The notes: generated from the sequence alone by a model not told the origin. DNA of 64,000 nucleotides from Artemia franciscana (GCF_032884065.1 NC_088863.1:61883512-61947511); one strand, 5' to 3'; counted from the stretch's first letter, positions 45,601-49,351 are shown. Translations and numbers: made by a program.

Positions 45601-45743
45601 TAGTAAGTTTGTTTTTGTTTCAGGTTAGTTATATCGATTCCTATCACACTCTCTGCCGTGAGAAGGTTGGAGCGCTCCTCAGATCATTGGGCAAGACTGA
45701 GGCTCTTAAATGGTTGATTAGAGAAACAGAACCTCTGGGATAA
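396..45743 (+). CDS. XPNPEP1: Xaa-Pro aminopeptidase 1 (aminopeptidase P), 5'-truncated spliced gene
   Basis: This cytosolic metalloprotease removes an N-terminal residue that precedes proline. Seven exons (396-652, 9736-9880, 30482-30758, 35575-35704, 40774-40951, 43946-44115, 45624-45743) all have AG acceptors. The six internal donors are all GT, and phases join consistently to 424 codons plus TAA. The middle domain (exons 1-2) is followed by the pita-bread catalytic domain. Expected active-site elements are present: FVHYKP, the two metal Asp in LLDSGAHYKDGTTDVTRT, the His of HGTGHGVG, NVHE, the Glu of NEPGYY and the Glu of RIEN. The C-terminus WLIRETEPLG matches the cytosolic XPNPEP1 type and lacks the GPI-signal tail of XPNPEP2. 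The human protein is about 623 residues, so roughly the first third lies upstream of the window. The first two bases of exon 1 complete a Trp codon begun in the previous exon. Introns are 9.1, 20.6, 4.8, 5.1, 3.0 and 1.5 kb and carry heavy transposon load. Confidence 0.95.
653..1976. other. Intron sequence without recognisable gene
   Basis: This is the first part of the 9.1-kb intron. It is AT-rich with poly-A and poly-T runs. The open frames here are Lys-rich or Phe-rich products of base composition and resemble no family. I see nothing else that can be supported. Confidence 0.5.
1977..3340 (+). repeat. Rep-B copy 1, tandem-unit element with inverted subtermini
   Basis: It starts with TTTTTATGGCACTTGG and ends with CACAAGTGCCATATGAGCTC followed by TTAGCTCTTG; the terminal motifs ATGGCACTTG and CAAGTGCCAT are inverted. 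The interior holds imperfect units of roughly 290 bases. Each reads: GATCGGATCTTAATGAAATT, GAGCTCTTATTTTAAATCCC, GACCGGATC, GACATTGGGG plus a poly-G tract, GGATGAAACTTGGTGGG, then TTACGAACGGGTGATC. A variant segment at 2977-3070 recurs at 34743-34850 and 62845-62945. The last ~130 bases (from 3211) contain the palindrome AGAGCTCAT...ATGAGCTCT and are shared with copies 2 and 3. Confidence 0.8.
3341..3821. repeat. Rep-A fragments lying between two Rep-B copies
   Basis: Pieces include GCGAGGCATTGAGGAGG, then CCCCTTTCATAC, then GTTTTAAGTTTTAATGTCGC, followed in inverted orientation by TCAATACCTTGCTCTTTACG. They repeat the fold-back arms seen intact at 29257-29558. The copy is diverged and interrupted, and separates Rep-B copies 1 and 2. 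A 77-codon open frame at 3582-3815 is part of the repeat. Confidence 0.65.
3822..4881 (+). repeat. Rep-B copy 2
   Basis: It has the same unit structure as copy 1 and ends with the same ~135-base terminal segment (from 4745) carrying GAGCTC palindromes and CACAAGTGCC. It contains about three units with poly-G tracts near 3890, 4050 and 4180. The 5' end begins inside a unit, just after AAGTGCCATAAAG, so this copy is probably truncated. Confidence 0.75.
5195..5425 (-). pseudogene. Non-LTR retrotransposon RT fragment (palm region)
   Basis: The minus strand reads LDYIGDFSVLDENTSKINTY and then a stretch containing NKYEEMMLDKEKIGKL. This is the palm segment of RTE-like reverse transcriptases, where the catalytic YADD is replaced by YIGD. 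The frame shifts and stops, so it is dead. It lies downstream (in minus-strand sense) of a C-terminal RT fragment, so it belongs to a different insertion from the one at 6055-6800. Confidence 0.65.
6055..6800 (-). pseudogene. Internally deleted non-LTR RT remnant
   Basis: In minus-strand order the peptides are DNWRGINLRPGK (RT WRGI-type motif), SGLAVNVSK, NEFQYLGS, SLKLRLNSNVKCILLYATES, MNISWQGRIMNIRV, then FGLVLRMPEDC near the end. These are landmarks of RTE-like polymerases from fingers to C-terminal domain. The catalytic YADD block is missing between WRGI and GLAVN, so the copy carries an internal deletion as well as frameshifts. Confidence 0.7.
7140..8080 (-). pseudogene. Decayed non-LTR endonuclease C-terminus and linker
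   Basis: The minus strand contains NKLTWHSHDG and NQRVVGSIQD, matching the LTWHSPDG...DYI...RW-type end of APE endonucleases in RTE-like elements. Downstream is NYPQYNVGRLPDENLRGTFQ, matching the endonuclease-RT linker. Several stops and frameshifts are present. Order and strand agree with 6055-6800, so the two may be one old insertion. Confidence 0.55.
8100..8545 (-). pseudogene. Non-LTR RT C-terminal fragment
   Basis: The minus strand reads VLEHTCPRSIPRLNLNDRIS, NVDIRQIRGIKRCV and WLGYVLRRPTEYLPRRILLA, then a Gly/Gln-rich end. It is the well-known WLGHVLRRP...LPRRxL tail of RTE-like reverse transcriptases. A stop precedes LKWLGYV. It is separate from the element at 5.2-8.08 kb, because a C-terminus cannot lie upstream of an endonuclease in the same copy. 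Confidence 0.7.
8552..8583. repeat. Perfect palindrome, 15-bp stem
   Basis: TATAACCAAACAGTT and AACTGTTTGGTTATA are exact inverse complements separated by TG. It sits just beyond the 5' end of the RT fragment at 8100-8545. Confidence 0.8.
8584..9735. other. Rest of intron 1, no gene seen
   Basis: AT-rich intronic sequence. Open frames of about 60 codons occur on both strands at 9319-9542 but lack family resemblance. Nothing else is supportable. Confidence 0.4.
9736..9880 (+). CDS. XPNPEP1: XPNPEP1 exon b
   Basis: The acceptor TTTTTCAG ends at 9735 and the donor GTATGT starts at 9881. The 145 bases give 48 codons plus one base. The peptide runs from VGTTDQGQFWFSPF to SPITLMKNVKNPVELQ. It matches the linker strand and the conserved P(I/L)xxxKAVKNxxE segment just before the catalytic domain. 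It is too short and too diverged to be found as a free-standing ORF. Confidence 0.92.
9881..11886. other. Start of 20.6-kb intron, no gene seen
   Basis: Mostly unique AT-rich sequence with a poly-C run near 10190. An 88-codon frame at 11268-11534 has no recognisable motif. Confidence 0.4.
11887..12173 (-). CDS. Possible exon of a Thr-rich mucin-like protein
   Basis: On the minus strand a pyrimidine-rich stretch ending TTTTTAG (splice-acceptor-like) precedes 12173, and a GTAATT donor follows at 11886. Between them one frame stays open for 287 bases. It gives Thr/Pro/Ser-rich sequence (TDPLAIVTTAP...NTTPRNTSPSNTTTIANTQT), then a normal-composition end (LKSKLEKVVGSLHDYKLHRS, FKGPPRYN). The shift from low-complexity to ordinary composition before a donor is what a real exon would show. 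No family is recognised, and the Thr-rich part could be chance translation of an (ACT)n satellite. Confidence 0.25.
11985..12890. repeat. Imperfect (GTA/GGA)n trinucleotide tract
   Basis: About 900 bases made largely of GTA, GTAGTA, GGAGTA and GCAGTA triplets on the plus strand. It overlaps the Thr-rich frames described for the minus strand. Confidence 0.85.
12174..12887 (-). CDS. Long Thr/Pro/Ala-rich open frame on (ACT)n-type repeat
   Basis: The minus-strand frame is open from 12887 to a TAG at 12174; the first Met is at 12776 (200 codons). It is almost entirely Thr, Pro, Ala, Ser and Ile (for example TTTTKTPPTPIPTPSS), as in mucin O-glycosylation domains. The complementary strand gives an equally long Val/Gly-rich frame, expected for an imperfect (GTA)n tract. 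It may be part of a gene together with 11887-12173 or simply a microsatellite. Imperfect triplets without frameshift over 700 bases are the argument for coding. Confidence 0.25.
   Translation of the reverse strand, partial: NTLITTPSTTTRPITTTLTATTVSDPTIITITTTTTVMTPPKTIPTLISSTAAPTPVSAHPSTTATPTSTNPKTILTSTAPKTATATTTAVPTNAPSPIITTPTLTAPTASIPTIITLSTTTRPATASLTTNTIPSPNIMTTANTKTFTTTKTFTTTTTKTPPTPIPTPSSTTGTPSSTIPTATLTSTYPNTATTTAALSSPVTTTTAHTTLTNPIPATTSTSTAPIPTICSDFSYF
12891..13190. other. Spacer, nothing recognised
   Basis: A 64-codon frame at 12994-13188 shows no motif. Ordinary intronic composition. Confidence 0.35.
13195..15040 (-). mobile_element. 5'-truncated non-LTR retrotransposon
   Basis: Reading leftwards, it has a frame-broken 5' portion (MTKDEASRHYNAYNQDVS in another frame), the long RT frame 15001-13424, and an AT-rich 3' UTR. 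It ends in a short (GAATTT)n terminal repeat at 13195-13222. Short 3' tandem repeats are typical of CR1/L2/Crack-like and RTE-like groups. The endonuclease domain is absent, as in most 5'-truncated copies. Confidence 0.8.
13424..15001 (-). CDS. Reverse transcriptase of a non-LTR retrotransposon (525 codons)
   Basis: This is the longest RT frame in the window. RT motifs appear in order: GFITPIPKKDAPNDFSGVRP at about residues 104-123, AIDLRKAFD near 189, GVPQGTLLGPLLF at 247-259, the catalytic YVDD at about 276-279, and LLGVHITSDLKWNKHVD. A C-terminal segment with HFGLTREQSDRVERVQYRAL follows. It copies element RNA at a nicked target. All catalytic Asp are present, so the frame decayed little, but the listed Met is not the true start: the region just upstream continues in a shifted frame (TKDEASRHYNAYNQDVSG), and the endonuclease is missing. 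It lies antisense within an XPNPEP1 intron. A CR1/L2-like group is my best guess. Confidence 0.85.
   Translation of the reverse strand: MKPLGIIMHIIKMSVELFERSSWSFRDLLSVGIPTPPPESFDFPLISESQVFFKLKRLKRTSITPVDIPIDLIKAFPDYLSGPITLLFNQVTKTGEYPSIWKNGFITPIPKKDAPNDFSGVRPITMTPIFSKVYESFVAAWLKDRILDKIDPRQFGNMPNTSTSHYLVSIIDSILQKLDEPDSWINLIAIDLRKAFDLICHKILVKKLLGLGVDSFLVRLIASFLSGRCQRTKYKSTYSDPLPIFCGVPQGTLLGPLLFLVIINDLATTLDDRWKYVDDLSLIECCRKNLPSRAGSLMKDICQEAKVDKMTVNFDKSVILTFSFLKSAPVFNPPIPSASHVTEIKLLGVHITSDLKWNKHVDGMLKKANLAIRSLKLLARHGIPAPHLLRIYFSFIRSTLEYCCPVWHFGLTREQSDRVERVQYRALLVISKAPKIPYISLLNQFQLQTLQSRRLKLALSFGNKILSSPIHRNILPPQHQPARVRPLRAVAEPVPKLQPVTVSHARYELSFVPSFVKLFNAGSTF
15612..16580 (-). pseudogene. RT domain in shifted frames
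   Basis: Pieces in order: IPEDWRKGVIILLWKRNGSR, then CSNYWGITLLSVPG, AFIAFVDFRATFDSVDREAL, LPEKYCRLLKVLHHETESSI, and finally FTYLGSTISSDGS. The YADD block is replaced by a damaged sequence (HSTGDLAIL). At least three frame changes occur. Confidence 0.75.
16726..17118 (-). pseudogene. Endonuclease-RT linker fragment
   Basis: 130 codons including KKSRLTYETLQFIEQRQKAR and a downstream segment ending CLEWWEDQFC. It matches the Leu/Arg/Lys-rich linker with a ...W..HF/QF motif that precedes RT in RTE-like elements. It is in sequence order with its neighbours but in a separate frame. Confidence 0.65.
17362..18039 (-). pseudogene. APE-like endonuclease domain of the non-LTR element
   Basis: 225 open codons begin MNQRGLRAATWNVWTLKAPA. 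Exonuclease-endonuclease-phosphatase landmarks include TWNV, GLTETRH (catalytic Glu), FVCYAPTND and LLGDSN in place of the usual GDFN. TWYSKDGRTKKMIDYVIISK matches the IDY block. The domain nicks target DNA for target-primed reverse transcription. The frame ends at a stop before the SDH-type end of the domain, so the copy is probably broken. Confidence 0.8.
18465..18542. repeat. Cluster of four short hairpins
   Basis: Four inverted repeats follow within 78 bases: CGTTGC-ATGG-GCAACG (18465-18480), GTTGC-GGCAAC (18487-18497), CTCGGC-TTC-GCCGAG (18503-18517), and AGTGTTGC-GAGA-GCAACACT (18521-18540). The last is repeated in inverse orientation at 19761-19778. It marks one end of the element 18465-19778. 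Confidence 0.85.
18609..18893. repeat. Tandem duplication, period 145 bases
   Basis: Both copies start TAGGTACACCAACT, share CCTCATTGC..AGATGATTAT-like and ACAGCCGA segments and end near ATGTCT(T/C)AC. Divergence is around 20 percent by eye. Confidence 0.7.
20950..22230 (-). pseudogene. Decayed member of a multicopy putative nuclease-like family
   Basis: In minus-strand order the peptides include LLFQWLGAVASTDGSNLP, FESDEAINTAYKAALAAD, VADGGWLPHWVEEGALSTF, FTAIFSGPTIEDHAYRKP, KEDFLSKSDRKSNIINLIAG, KSDGDTHFFIAKTVLASAGK and YLFGNDTVLLFLLIHNANS. This order matches a family I know from many uncharacterised, high-copy arthropod and cnidarian genes. That family has a YV.DGGYLLHRV block, a VVFDGY...TKDxEHxRR block, a DADTLIVKTAL block and a DDTDLLVLL block. 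Stops interrupt it. The family is probably element-borne; the nuclease (PIN-like) idea is inference. Confidence 0.5.
21664..22210. repeat. Tandem duplication, period 273 bases
   Basis: CGAACCATCTGTTGATGCTA begins at 21664 and again at 21937. The following ~270 bases are alike in both copies, including GGTTTAAAGTTAA and GACATTAGATGGT. It duplicates part of the pseudogene at 20950-22230. Confidence 0.8.
22310..23060. repeat. Degenerate ~290-base tandem repeat
   Basis: Three units share (T/C)CTGACCTCGCTTAG-like starts (near 22335, 22608, 22915), then GAATAGGAAAYGACCTTTCAAT-type and TATTTCTGCACGGGYGATTT segments. The period is roughly 275-305 bases. Confidence 0.65.
23061..23623. other. Intronic spacer, nothing recognised
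   Basis: No coding resemblance and no clear repeat. A 65-codon frame at 23512-23709 has no motif. Confidence 0.35.
23624..23800. repeat. Left copy of a 170-base direct repeat with (ATAG)n
   Basis: Shares CTAAAAGTTTC, GAGTTCCTTCCAAAGCTTTT, TACATAGATA and AAAAGCCACT with 26296-26470. The left copy has an expanded ATAGATAGATAAGATAGATG-type microsatellite. It lies at the 3' side of the minus-strand RT remnant. Confidence 0.75.
24050..26295 (-). mobile_element. Non-LTR retrotransposon remnant with C-terminal zinc knuckle
   Basis: Minus-strand pieces in order: LIEAPQWPEQWVTSIVVPLL and EHGNYRLITLGNTLSKLFSI (RT fingers, 25975-25697). Next come MKQGCTFSSRLFYLYINDTE and HDIVILVSSKENLQNL, where YADD should be (25476-25168). 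Then LISIVHYGSELWG (25140-24940), and at 24497-24111 a Lys/Arg-rich end with CPMCRGNEDLEHFMCNCKEL, a CCHC zinc knuckle. Multiple frames and a lost catalytic motif make it dead. It is bounded on both sides by the 170-base direct repeat. Confidence 0.75.
26296..26470. repeat. Right copy of the 170-base direct repeat
   Basis: Homologous to 23624-23800 in the same orientation, without the microsatellite expansion. It overlaps a 60-codon minus-strand frame (26203-26385). Confidence 0.75.
26690..27390. repeat. Degenerate ~345-base tandem pair
   Basis: Two units share TTTGCTCC(T/C)CT, then ACAAATRGAAA and CTGCAG/TTGCAG followed by AAGGGYSGCCTC. The first unit contains a small hairpin (TTTGCTCCTC...TGAGGAGCAAA). 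Confidence 0.55.
27956..29558 (+). repeat. Rep-A, most complete copy
   Basis: A 1.6-kb dispersed repeat. It begins near CAGTTCGTAGTAACGAACTG (27961), contains GCCAGAAGGCAGATCACGGA, a (TTTG)n run at 28320, GGGGTGATCGTATCGACCCA and ACGACCTACTCCCCCACAGT. It ends with two fold-back modules (28840-29040 and 29257-29558). Related copies lie at 3341-3821, 47560-48205, 59264-59402 and 61940-62530. Its frames are not conserved as protein. Confidence 0.75.
29257..29558. repeat. Fold-back module with ~128-bp arms
   Basis: The left arm (29257-29384) starts TTAAATAAAAAAAAACAACC and ends CTTCTTACGCTAAA. The right arm (29430-29558) is its inverse complement, starting TTTAGCGTAA and ending TTATTTAA. The spacer is about 45 bases. 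Only scattered mismatches are seen. A diverged relative sits at 28840-29040. Confidence 0.85.
30482..30758 (+). CDS. XPNPEP1: XPNPEP1 exon c (first metal ligand)
   Basis: The acceptor AG ends at 30481 and the donor GTAAGC starts at 30759. The exon encodes GILESHIRDGAALCEFFSWL, then LSFSTIASSGPNGAFVHYKP with the conserved active-site His, then EEMFLLDSGAHYK with the first metal-binding Asp. Leaving phase is 2; the Lys codon is completed in the next exon. Confidence 0.95.
30760..32640. other. Intronic sequence, no gene seen
   Basis: AT-rich and mostly unique. A 62-codon minus-strand frame at 32207-32395 shows no motif. Confidence 0.35.
32643..33020. repeat. ~160-base tandem repeat
   Basis: AATTCAGCAATTAATAATGG begins at 32643, and a close copy with AATTCAGCAGTTAATAATGG begins at 32803. 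Each is followed by TTCTTTCACATCATCACGT and TTTCAATTAACACATTTGC. A partial third unit begins near 32890. Confidence 0.75.
33485..35116 (+). repeat. Rep-B copy 3, complete
   Basis: It starts TTTTTATGGCACTTGGTAGG and ends with CACAAGTGCCATATGAGCTC then TTAGCTCTTG. About five internal units of ~290 bases are present, each with GACCGGATC, a GACATTGGGG-type segment and poly-G runs, plus the variant segment near 34743-34850. The final 130 bases (from 34984) match the ends of copies 1 and 2, which defines the 3' boundary. Confidence 0.8.
35575..35704 (+). CDS. XPNPEP1: XPNPEP1 exon d (second metal ligand)
   Basis: The acceptor TTTCAG ends at 35574 and the donor GTAAAA starts at 35705. It encodes (K)DGTTDVTRTVHLGVPTDF and then CYTRVLKGHIAIRNTVCPVK. 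TDVTRT carries the second metal Asp, and YTRVLKGHIA matches the helix that follows in human XPNPEP1. Confidence 0.95.
35705..36895. other. Intron sequence, nothing firm
   Basis: A frame at 36157-36417 (86 codons) shows no motif. CACTGAAGATGGTCAAGTGC at 36510 resembles 3' tails of some dispersed elements, but there is not enough to name one. Confidence 0.35.
36900..37140 (+). pseudogene. Non-LTR RT fragment, plus strand
   Basis: The plus strand reads LEELELLGSVVRSDSSLE, a stop, then NVWMNKIYSLRLKPQLFNYT ending VLSVLIDG. This corresponds to the FxYLGS...W..KKLSLRLKLRLFxxxVLPxLLYG stretch of RTE-like polymerases. Only the region after the catalytic domain is kept. Confidence 0.65.
37471..39409 (+). 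mobile_element. hAT transposon with TIRs and perfect 8-bp target duplication
   Basis: The 5' end CAGTGTTTCCACT and the 3' end AGTGGAAACACTG are exact inverse complements (13 bp). TTGCTATG flanks both sides (37463-37470 and 39410-39417), the 8-bp target duplication expected for hAT. GGGGATTT-type repeats occur just inside both ends (37486-37600 and 39344-39384). The interior encodes the C-terminal part of a hAT transposase on the plus strand. Length is 1939 bp, so it is shorter than an autonomous copy. It sits in the XPNPEP1 intron 35705-40773. Confidence 0.92.
38616..39314 (+). pseudogene. hAT transposase C-terminal part
   Basis: The first frame (38616-39122, 168 codons) includes VGQIQKRFHFEDDIYKYAEM and SLLPFVRKYGQIPWDG. 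It ends with ISIVPFSNVNVERFFSAIKV, the hAT dimerisation motif (usually LPxSNAxVERVFS). After a TAA the frame resumes at 39126-39314 with KRAQESVECEDDQLLHHMRT. A short duplication (AGTAGTAAAAAC, twice around 39084-39118) lies just before the stop. The DDE-type upstream catalytic region is not evident. Confidence 0.75.
39418..40773. other. Rest of intron, no gene seen
   Basis: AT-rich. Two similar stretches containing AACTCTTTATTCTTCTTTA-like and GATTNTCTTGCAA segments around 40480-40560, 40620-40690 and 40780 suggest a weak local duplication, the last overlapping the acceptor side of exon e. Confidence 0.3.
40774..40951 (+). CDS. XPNPEP1: XPNPEP1 exon e (metal His)
   Basis: A strong polypyrimidine acceptor TCTTCTTCTGCAG ends at 40773 and the donor GTATAT starts at 40952. 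It encodes GNQLDCLARIHLWNVGLDYN, then HGTGHGVGHYLNVHEDPIGI, and ends GLDVGMVISN. GHGVG carries the metal-binding His and NVHE a conserved catalytic His. Confidence 0.95.
41920..42120 (+). pseudogene. hAT transposase C-terminal relic
   Basis: The plus strand reads ISNSTAERIFSTSRRLNKIP, stops, and continues EISFEAEKMVNILAKKN. It matches the SNASxERxFSxLxRIK dimerisation block plus the following helix of zinc-finger hAT transposases, a different lineage from 37471-39409. No terminal repeats were located. Confidence 0.6.
42870..43385 (+). pseudogene. RTE-like retrotransposon 3' fragment
   Basis: The plus strand contains MTVVKYGFETWALRKTKKDL, then DRISSSKLYENWDLFRF-like sequence. KDDRLSKIVLFCKPYRAKRK and finally WRRSVRSCVGFR follow in other frames. 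They correspond to YGSETWALRK, the KDDRLPKIVL-type segment and the WRRSVRSCVGLRRLG end of a common RTE-like family. Frameshifted throughout. Confidence 0.7.
43386..43945. other. Intron end before exon f
   Basis: Apart from the palindrome at 43805-43832, only T-rich sequence leading to the exon f acceptor. Confidence 0.4.
43805..43832. repeat. Perfect palindrome, 13-bp stem
   Basis: TAACGTTAAGCAG and CTGCTTAACGTTA are exact inverse complements separated by AA. It lies 114 bases upstream of exon f. Confidence 0.8.
43946..44115 (+). CDS. XPNPEP1: XPNPEP1 exon f (Glu ligands)
   Basis: The acceptor TTTTTCAG ends at 43945 and the donor GTAAGA starts at 44116. It encodes (E)PGYYQEGGFGIRIENLVHVV, supplying both metal Glu residues (EPGYY and RIEN), then FVTFEDLTFVPHQRKLIDPG. 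Human XPNPEP1 has DEPGYY; here the residue before Glu is Asn (SNEPGYY), outside the ligand set. Confidence 0.95.
44116..45623. other. Last XPNPEP1 intron, nothing recognised
   Basis: 1.5 kb of AT-rich sequence. Short frames (74 codons at 44181, 77 codons minus strand at 45205-44972) lack motifs. Confidence 0.4.
45624..45743 (+). CDS. XPNPEP1: XPNPEP1 terminal exon
   Basis: The acceptor TTGTTTCAG ends at 45623. Forty codons including TAA encode VSYIDSYHTLCREKVGALLR through WLIRETEPLG. The end falls where cytosolic XPNPEP1 ends, with no hydrophobic GPI signal. A poly(A) signal follows about 110 bases later. Confidence 0.94.
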   Translation, partial: VSYIDSYHTLCREKVGALLRSLGKTEALKWLIRETEPLG

Positions 45744-45852
45744 GTCAACTACTCATTTACTAAAATTGTTTGTCAACTTGTGTTATTGTCTTTTAGTTTT
45801 CTTTGTTTCAAGAAGCATTCATGGTTTTTGTTTGTTAATTCCTAGGAGTTTC

Positions 45853-45858
45853 AATAAA
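45853..45858 (+). promoter_or_regulatory. XPNPEP1: Poly(A) signal of XPNPEP1
   Basis: A canonical AATAAA lies 110 bases after the TAA of the terminal exon, in T-rich sequence. It is the first perfect hexamer downstream of the stop. Confidence 0.6.
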
Positions 45859-47559
45859 TTCATAGGTTTTGCAAAGCTTTGATCTAAAAAATTCAACCCA
45901 GATTAAGTTGGCTACGGTAATTTTAATAACATCACGTGAAGTTTTATACAAAACTCATGGCTCAAACAAAGGTAATGTAAGCTGTACCGCGTAAGGTAAG
46001 TTGATGGGCAGCAAGACATAATAGGTTGAATTGTAGGAGTCGGTGGCACCAATTGATGGAAATGTAAGGGGGAGCAAGGAATTTTTACTTTTAATTGGTG
46101 ACCACTCGACACCACGAAGGAAAGCTCTTCGACAAAGAGAATCAACGATATGAAAAAGTTTTATCTTTGACATTCCTCACCTTAGGAAGCACCAACAGCA
46201 CAGAGGCAAAAGACCTGTGTCGTGCCAGCTTTGGCTCAGTCTCGTGTGTCCATAAATAATAATAATAATAATAGGAAGAAGAATGAAAATGAGAAACAAA
46301 GAGGTTTTGGGTTGCGTGCTCTACAATACTCCACCCAGAAAGTTTTTATCTTTAATAATTGAACTAATAGCAAAGTTAAAACAAATAAATAGTGATCGTT
46401 GAAGATGATTATGGTGCAGTTTAGTAGAAAAATTGCTCTTGAAAATAAGATTTCCATAGTCGCATCTCCCATCTTCTGAAATGGGTGGGCTTAAAAGAAA
46501 ATCGTGGCTATATGGAAGAGGAAACGCCTTTGAGCAGGGGTGGCTCCATAGGGGCAGGAGAAACCTTAATGTGTTATATTTCGTGTAATTTGTACTTAAT
46601 CTCATATATCAGGTCTCCCGAGCGACAACAACAAAAAATGTCGTAAAACTCATAAACAATTTAATCTTTTCATAAAGAAATGTATTTTGTATCGCAAGGA
46701 ACCGGATCAAATCAACCGTTTATTCCTTCCCCTTAGAATTTGAATTTTCAGGCTTTCCAATGACATAAGAGTAAAATTCAACATTGATGTAAACGCTCAA
46801 TTCTATATTAACGATGATTTGAAAATAGTGAAATTATATAAAAAGTCAATAACTAATGTCAAAATATGCAAAAAAAACTCGTACATCTGGCTTTTTTAGA
46901 GGCTCTATGTCTAAATAGCGCACTATGGTGTCTATGGCTGTAGATGTAATTATATTTCTTAGATAATATAGGGTGAGATTGAATCAAGCTTCATAAATTA
47001 TTTTTACGTTGAGGCCACACTTGTAGGGCACCTGCCACCATCTCACAACACAAACAAATTATGATTAACTATGTCCCGAAATGCTTCGGGGGGTTGGTAT
47101 TTAAACTCCAAAAATATTTTTATGCCATAAAAAATTAAAAACAAGAAGCAATATTATCATTAAAGATAGAGGAATAGGTATTCAAAGGAAAAGAAATAGG
47201 AGGGAAGGGGATTTACTTCCAAGCAAACACAATATTTTCTGAAAATATTTTAGAAGTGGATTCGCCTGTTCAAGCTCCCAAGCAGCAGAAAAGCAAGCAT
47301 GTGAGTCGTGCAAAAAATTATTTCATTTAACCATACGATGGATTTTTCGCTTGAATCCAAGGTAATTTACATTTTAAGTTTATGTACCTCTTTTGAACTA
47401 AAAATAAATTCAAATAATATTAGAGGGTTATAGAACGTGAATTTGAGAGCATTGCACATGAACCAGAACTTGATGTGAGCATAACAGGAAATGATCAAAA
47501 TAAACACAACTAAAATCTATGTTGGCTCTTAAGATCGATTTTATGATTTTACTGAGTAC
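45859..47559. other. Intergenic sequence after XPNPEP1
   Basis: No gene recognised. An (AAT)n microsatellite lies at 46254-46274. Minus-strand frames of 70-94 codons between 45912 and 46605 have no motif. Confidence 0.4.
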
Positions 47560-48205
47560 TTTTCCAAGCTCCAAGAAGACCAGAAGAGGGCTCTTTCAAA
47601 CGAAAATACAAACTTCGAGTGTTCTTCTTCAGTGATCAAAAAGACTGGAGGGCAACTAGCACCTCCCCCAGCCGATTTTCCCCAATCAATATTTTGAAAT
47701 GGCTATTTGATTCCGCATAGTCGAAAGGTCTAATAAATATTTTTCTGGGGATGGCATGACCCCTCATTATACCTGACGAAAGGGCTGTAAGTTACGGAAC
47801 TTGTCCATTGTTCACATTTAGTAGACTTTTTGTTATTGGGAAATATACATGCATTTTTTTTAAATAATTGTCCTGTGGAGGGGTCCATAGGGACATGGGG
47901 AGAACTTTTTCCGTGAAGAGAAGGCCTTTGGTGATAATTTTCCTGGGACAATTTTACATAGAGGGAGGATTCAAGGAGATATTGTGCCTTGGTCTAGAAA
48001 GTGATGGGAAAACAAAGGCTTTCTTGAAAAAAGACTAATAAAGCACAAACTCTGAATAATTTGAATGAAAAGTATCTTTAACGAGCTTCATTGTTAAGAG
48101 TGAGGGTCGAGGACGGGGCAGCCTCCTTCATATACAGAATAATTTCCGTTTACTTTAAGTTTTAATCTTGCTCCTTGCTTTCAAAACTTTTTTATTTATT
48201 TAGAT
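47560..48205 (+). repeat. Rep-A copy (diverged)
   Basis: Shares with 28395-29080: AAGAGGGCTC, GGAGGGCAACTAGCACC, the TTTGGGGA/TTCTGGGGATGGCATGA-type segment, TTATTGGGAAATATAC, and a terminal TAATTTCCGTTTACTTTAAG followed by TTTTAATCTTGCTCC. Same orientation as the copy at 27956-29558. Confidence 0.65.
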
Positions 48206-49250
48206 ACGAACCTCATTTTCATCTTATCAGTACTGTATAAAGAAACTGGAATGAGACTGTACAAAGAGCATTTGTACTAATAAGAGTTGAAAATAAAATT
48301 CTCACTCATCTAGCGTTCGGAATTTTTTGTAATTTCTGGAGTGAAATAGTAAGGCAAAATCAGTTTAATTGGTTTAATTATCAAATAACAGTAGTAATAA
48401 GTGGTTGATCTGAATTTTTGAAGAAAAAAAATAAATATATAGATTATTTGATTACCATCACTTCTTGACTGCTAAGGTCATTACGTCGGCTCCGCAGCAT
48501 CTTACTACAGCCAGCTCTTATTCCTGTATCACCAATCTGAGATCAAAACCACTGTGCTACCGCAGGACAACTCATTCTATGAAGAAAAAAACAACTCCGA
48601 AGATAGAAAAAAAGGCCAAGTATTGGATGATGTCTGTGATTTTCATTTGTGCGCTTATGGCAGTTTTCATTCTTACTCATATTCTTTGAGAATGTGAACA
48701 AAAGAAATTGAAACAGGAATGAATAAAATTTTCCAAATTTATAAGCAATCCTACCTCCGCCTTAGAATTTTGGCATCCGCTGCACCTTCGATATTTTATA
48801 GACTATAATGACAGCAGTCTTTTAAATTTGAGGCCGAAAATGGAGTCGGGATATTTATCAAATATTTTTCGCACAATTCAATTTCTATATCGTTTGAATC
48901 AAGGGGGTAGTAAGACATGTCACAATACATATCCCTAGGACTAACACCCCTAAGACGACAAAAATGTTCTAATAAAAGAAAAACTTAGATCGTTGCTAGT
49001 ACAATATTAATTTTACAAAGATAGTGGCGAAGGAATTAGCAACTAATAGAATTTTTTTTCATTTAAGGAATATATAAAGGAAACTTGGAAACTATTACAT
49101 TATACCCCAATATTGCGAAAACTTTGCATTTAAAAAAAAGGATATTTTTCTATAAGGTCAAGCAGACGCAGCAATGTATTCACTTAAGAGAAATTAGCTG
49201 GCCTCACGAATCAAATTTTTCACCAGCAGTGATTACGCTAACAAATAACT
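48206..49250. other. Intergenic, upstream of the ankyrin gene
   Basis: Contains a 74-codon plus-strand frame (48465-48689) ending in a hydrophobic stretch (MMSVIFICALMAVFILTHIL) that could be a membrane segment. On the minus strand TGCGGTAGCACAGTGG near 48562 resembles a tRNA A box, but no B box was found. Neither is strong enough to call. Confidence 0.3.
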
Positions 49251-49254
49251 AGGG

Positions 49255-49262
49255 TGACGTCA
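49255..49262 (+). promoter_or_regulatory. CRE palindrome (distal)
   Basis: A perfect TGACGTCA, binding site type for CREB/ATF bZIP factors, within GGGTGACGTCATACTT. It lies 97 bases upstream of the TATA box. A half-related GACGTCA follows at 49276. Confidence 0.6.
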
Positions 49263-49336
49263 TACTTTTTTAAAAGACGTCAAGATTTCAAGTTTGTAAG
49301 CGCCTGACAATGGTATTTAGGCAAAATCATCGTGGG

Positions 49337-49344
49337 TGACGTCA
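49337..49344 (+). promoter_or_regulatory. CRE palindrome (proximal)
   Basis: A second perfect TGACGTCA, within GGGTGACGTCATCTTG, 82 bases after the first and 15 bases from start to start before the TATA box. The shared context GGGTGACGTCAT suggests a duplicated element. Confidence 0.65.
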
Positions 49345-49351
49345 TCTTGGC

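Noticed and set aside
48540..48580. tRNA-derived SINE head on the minus strand
   Set aside because: An A-box-like TAGCACAGTGG is present but no B box (GGTTCGANTCC) follows at the right distance.
48465..48689. 74-codon frame with a C-terminal hydrophobic stretch
   Set aside because: Short, single, no relatives recognised, and no promoter or poly(A) pattern; overlaps a weak tRNA-A-box-like sequence on the other strand.
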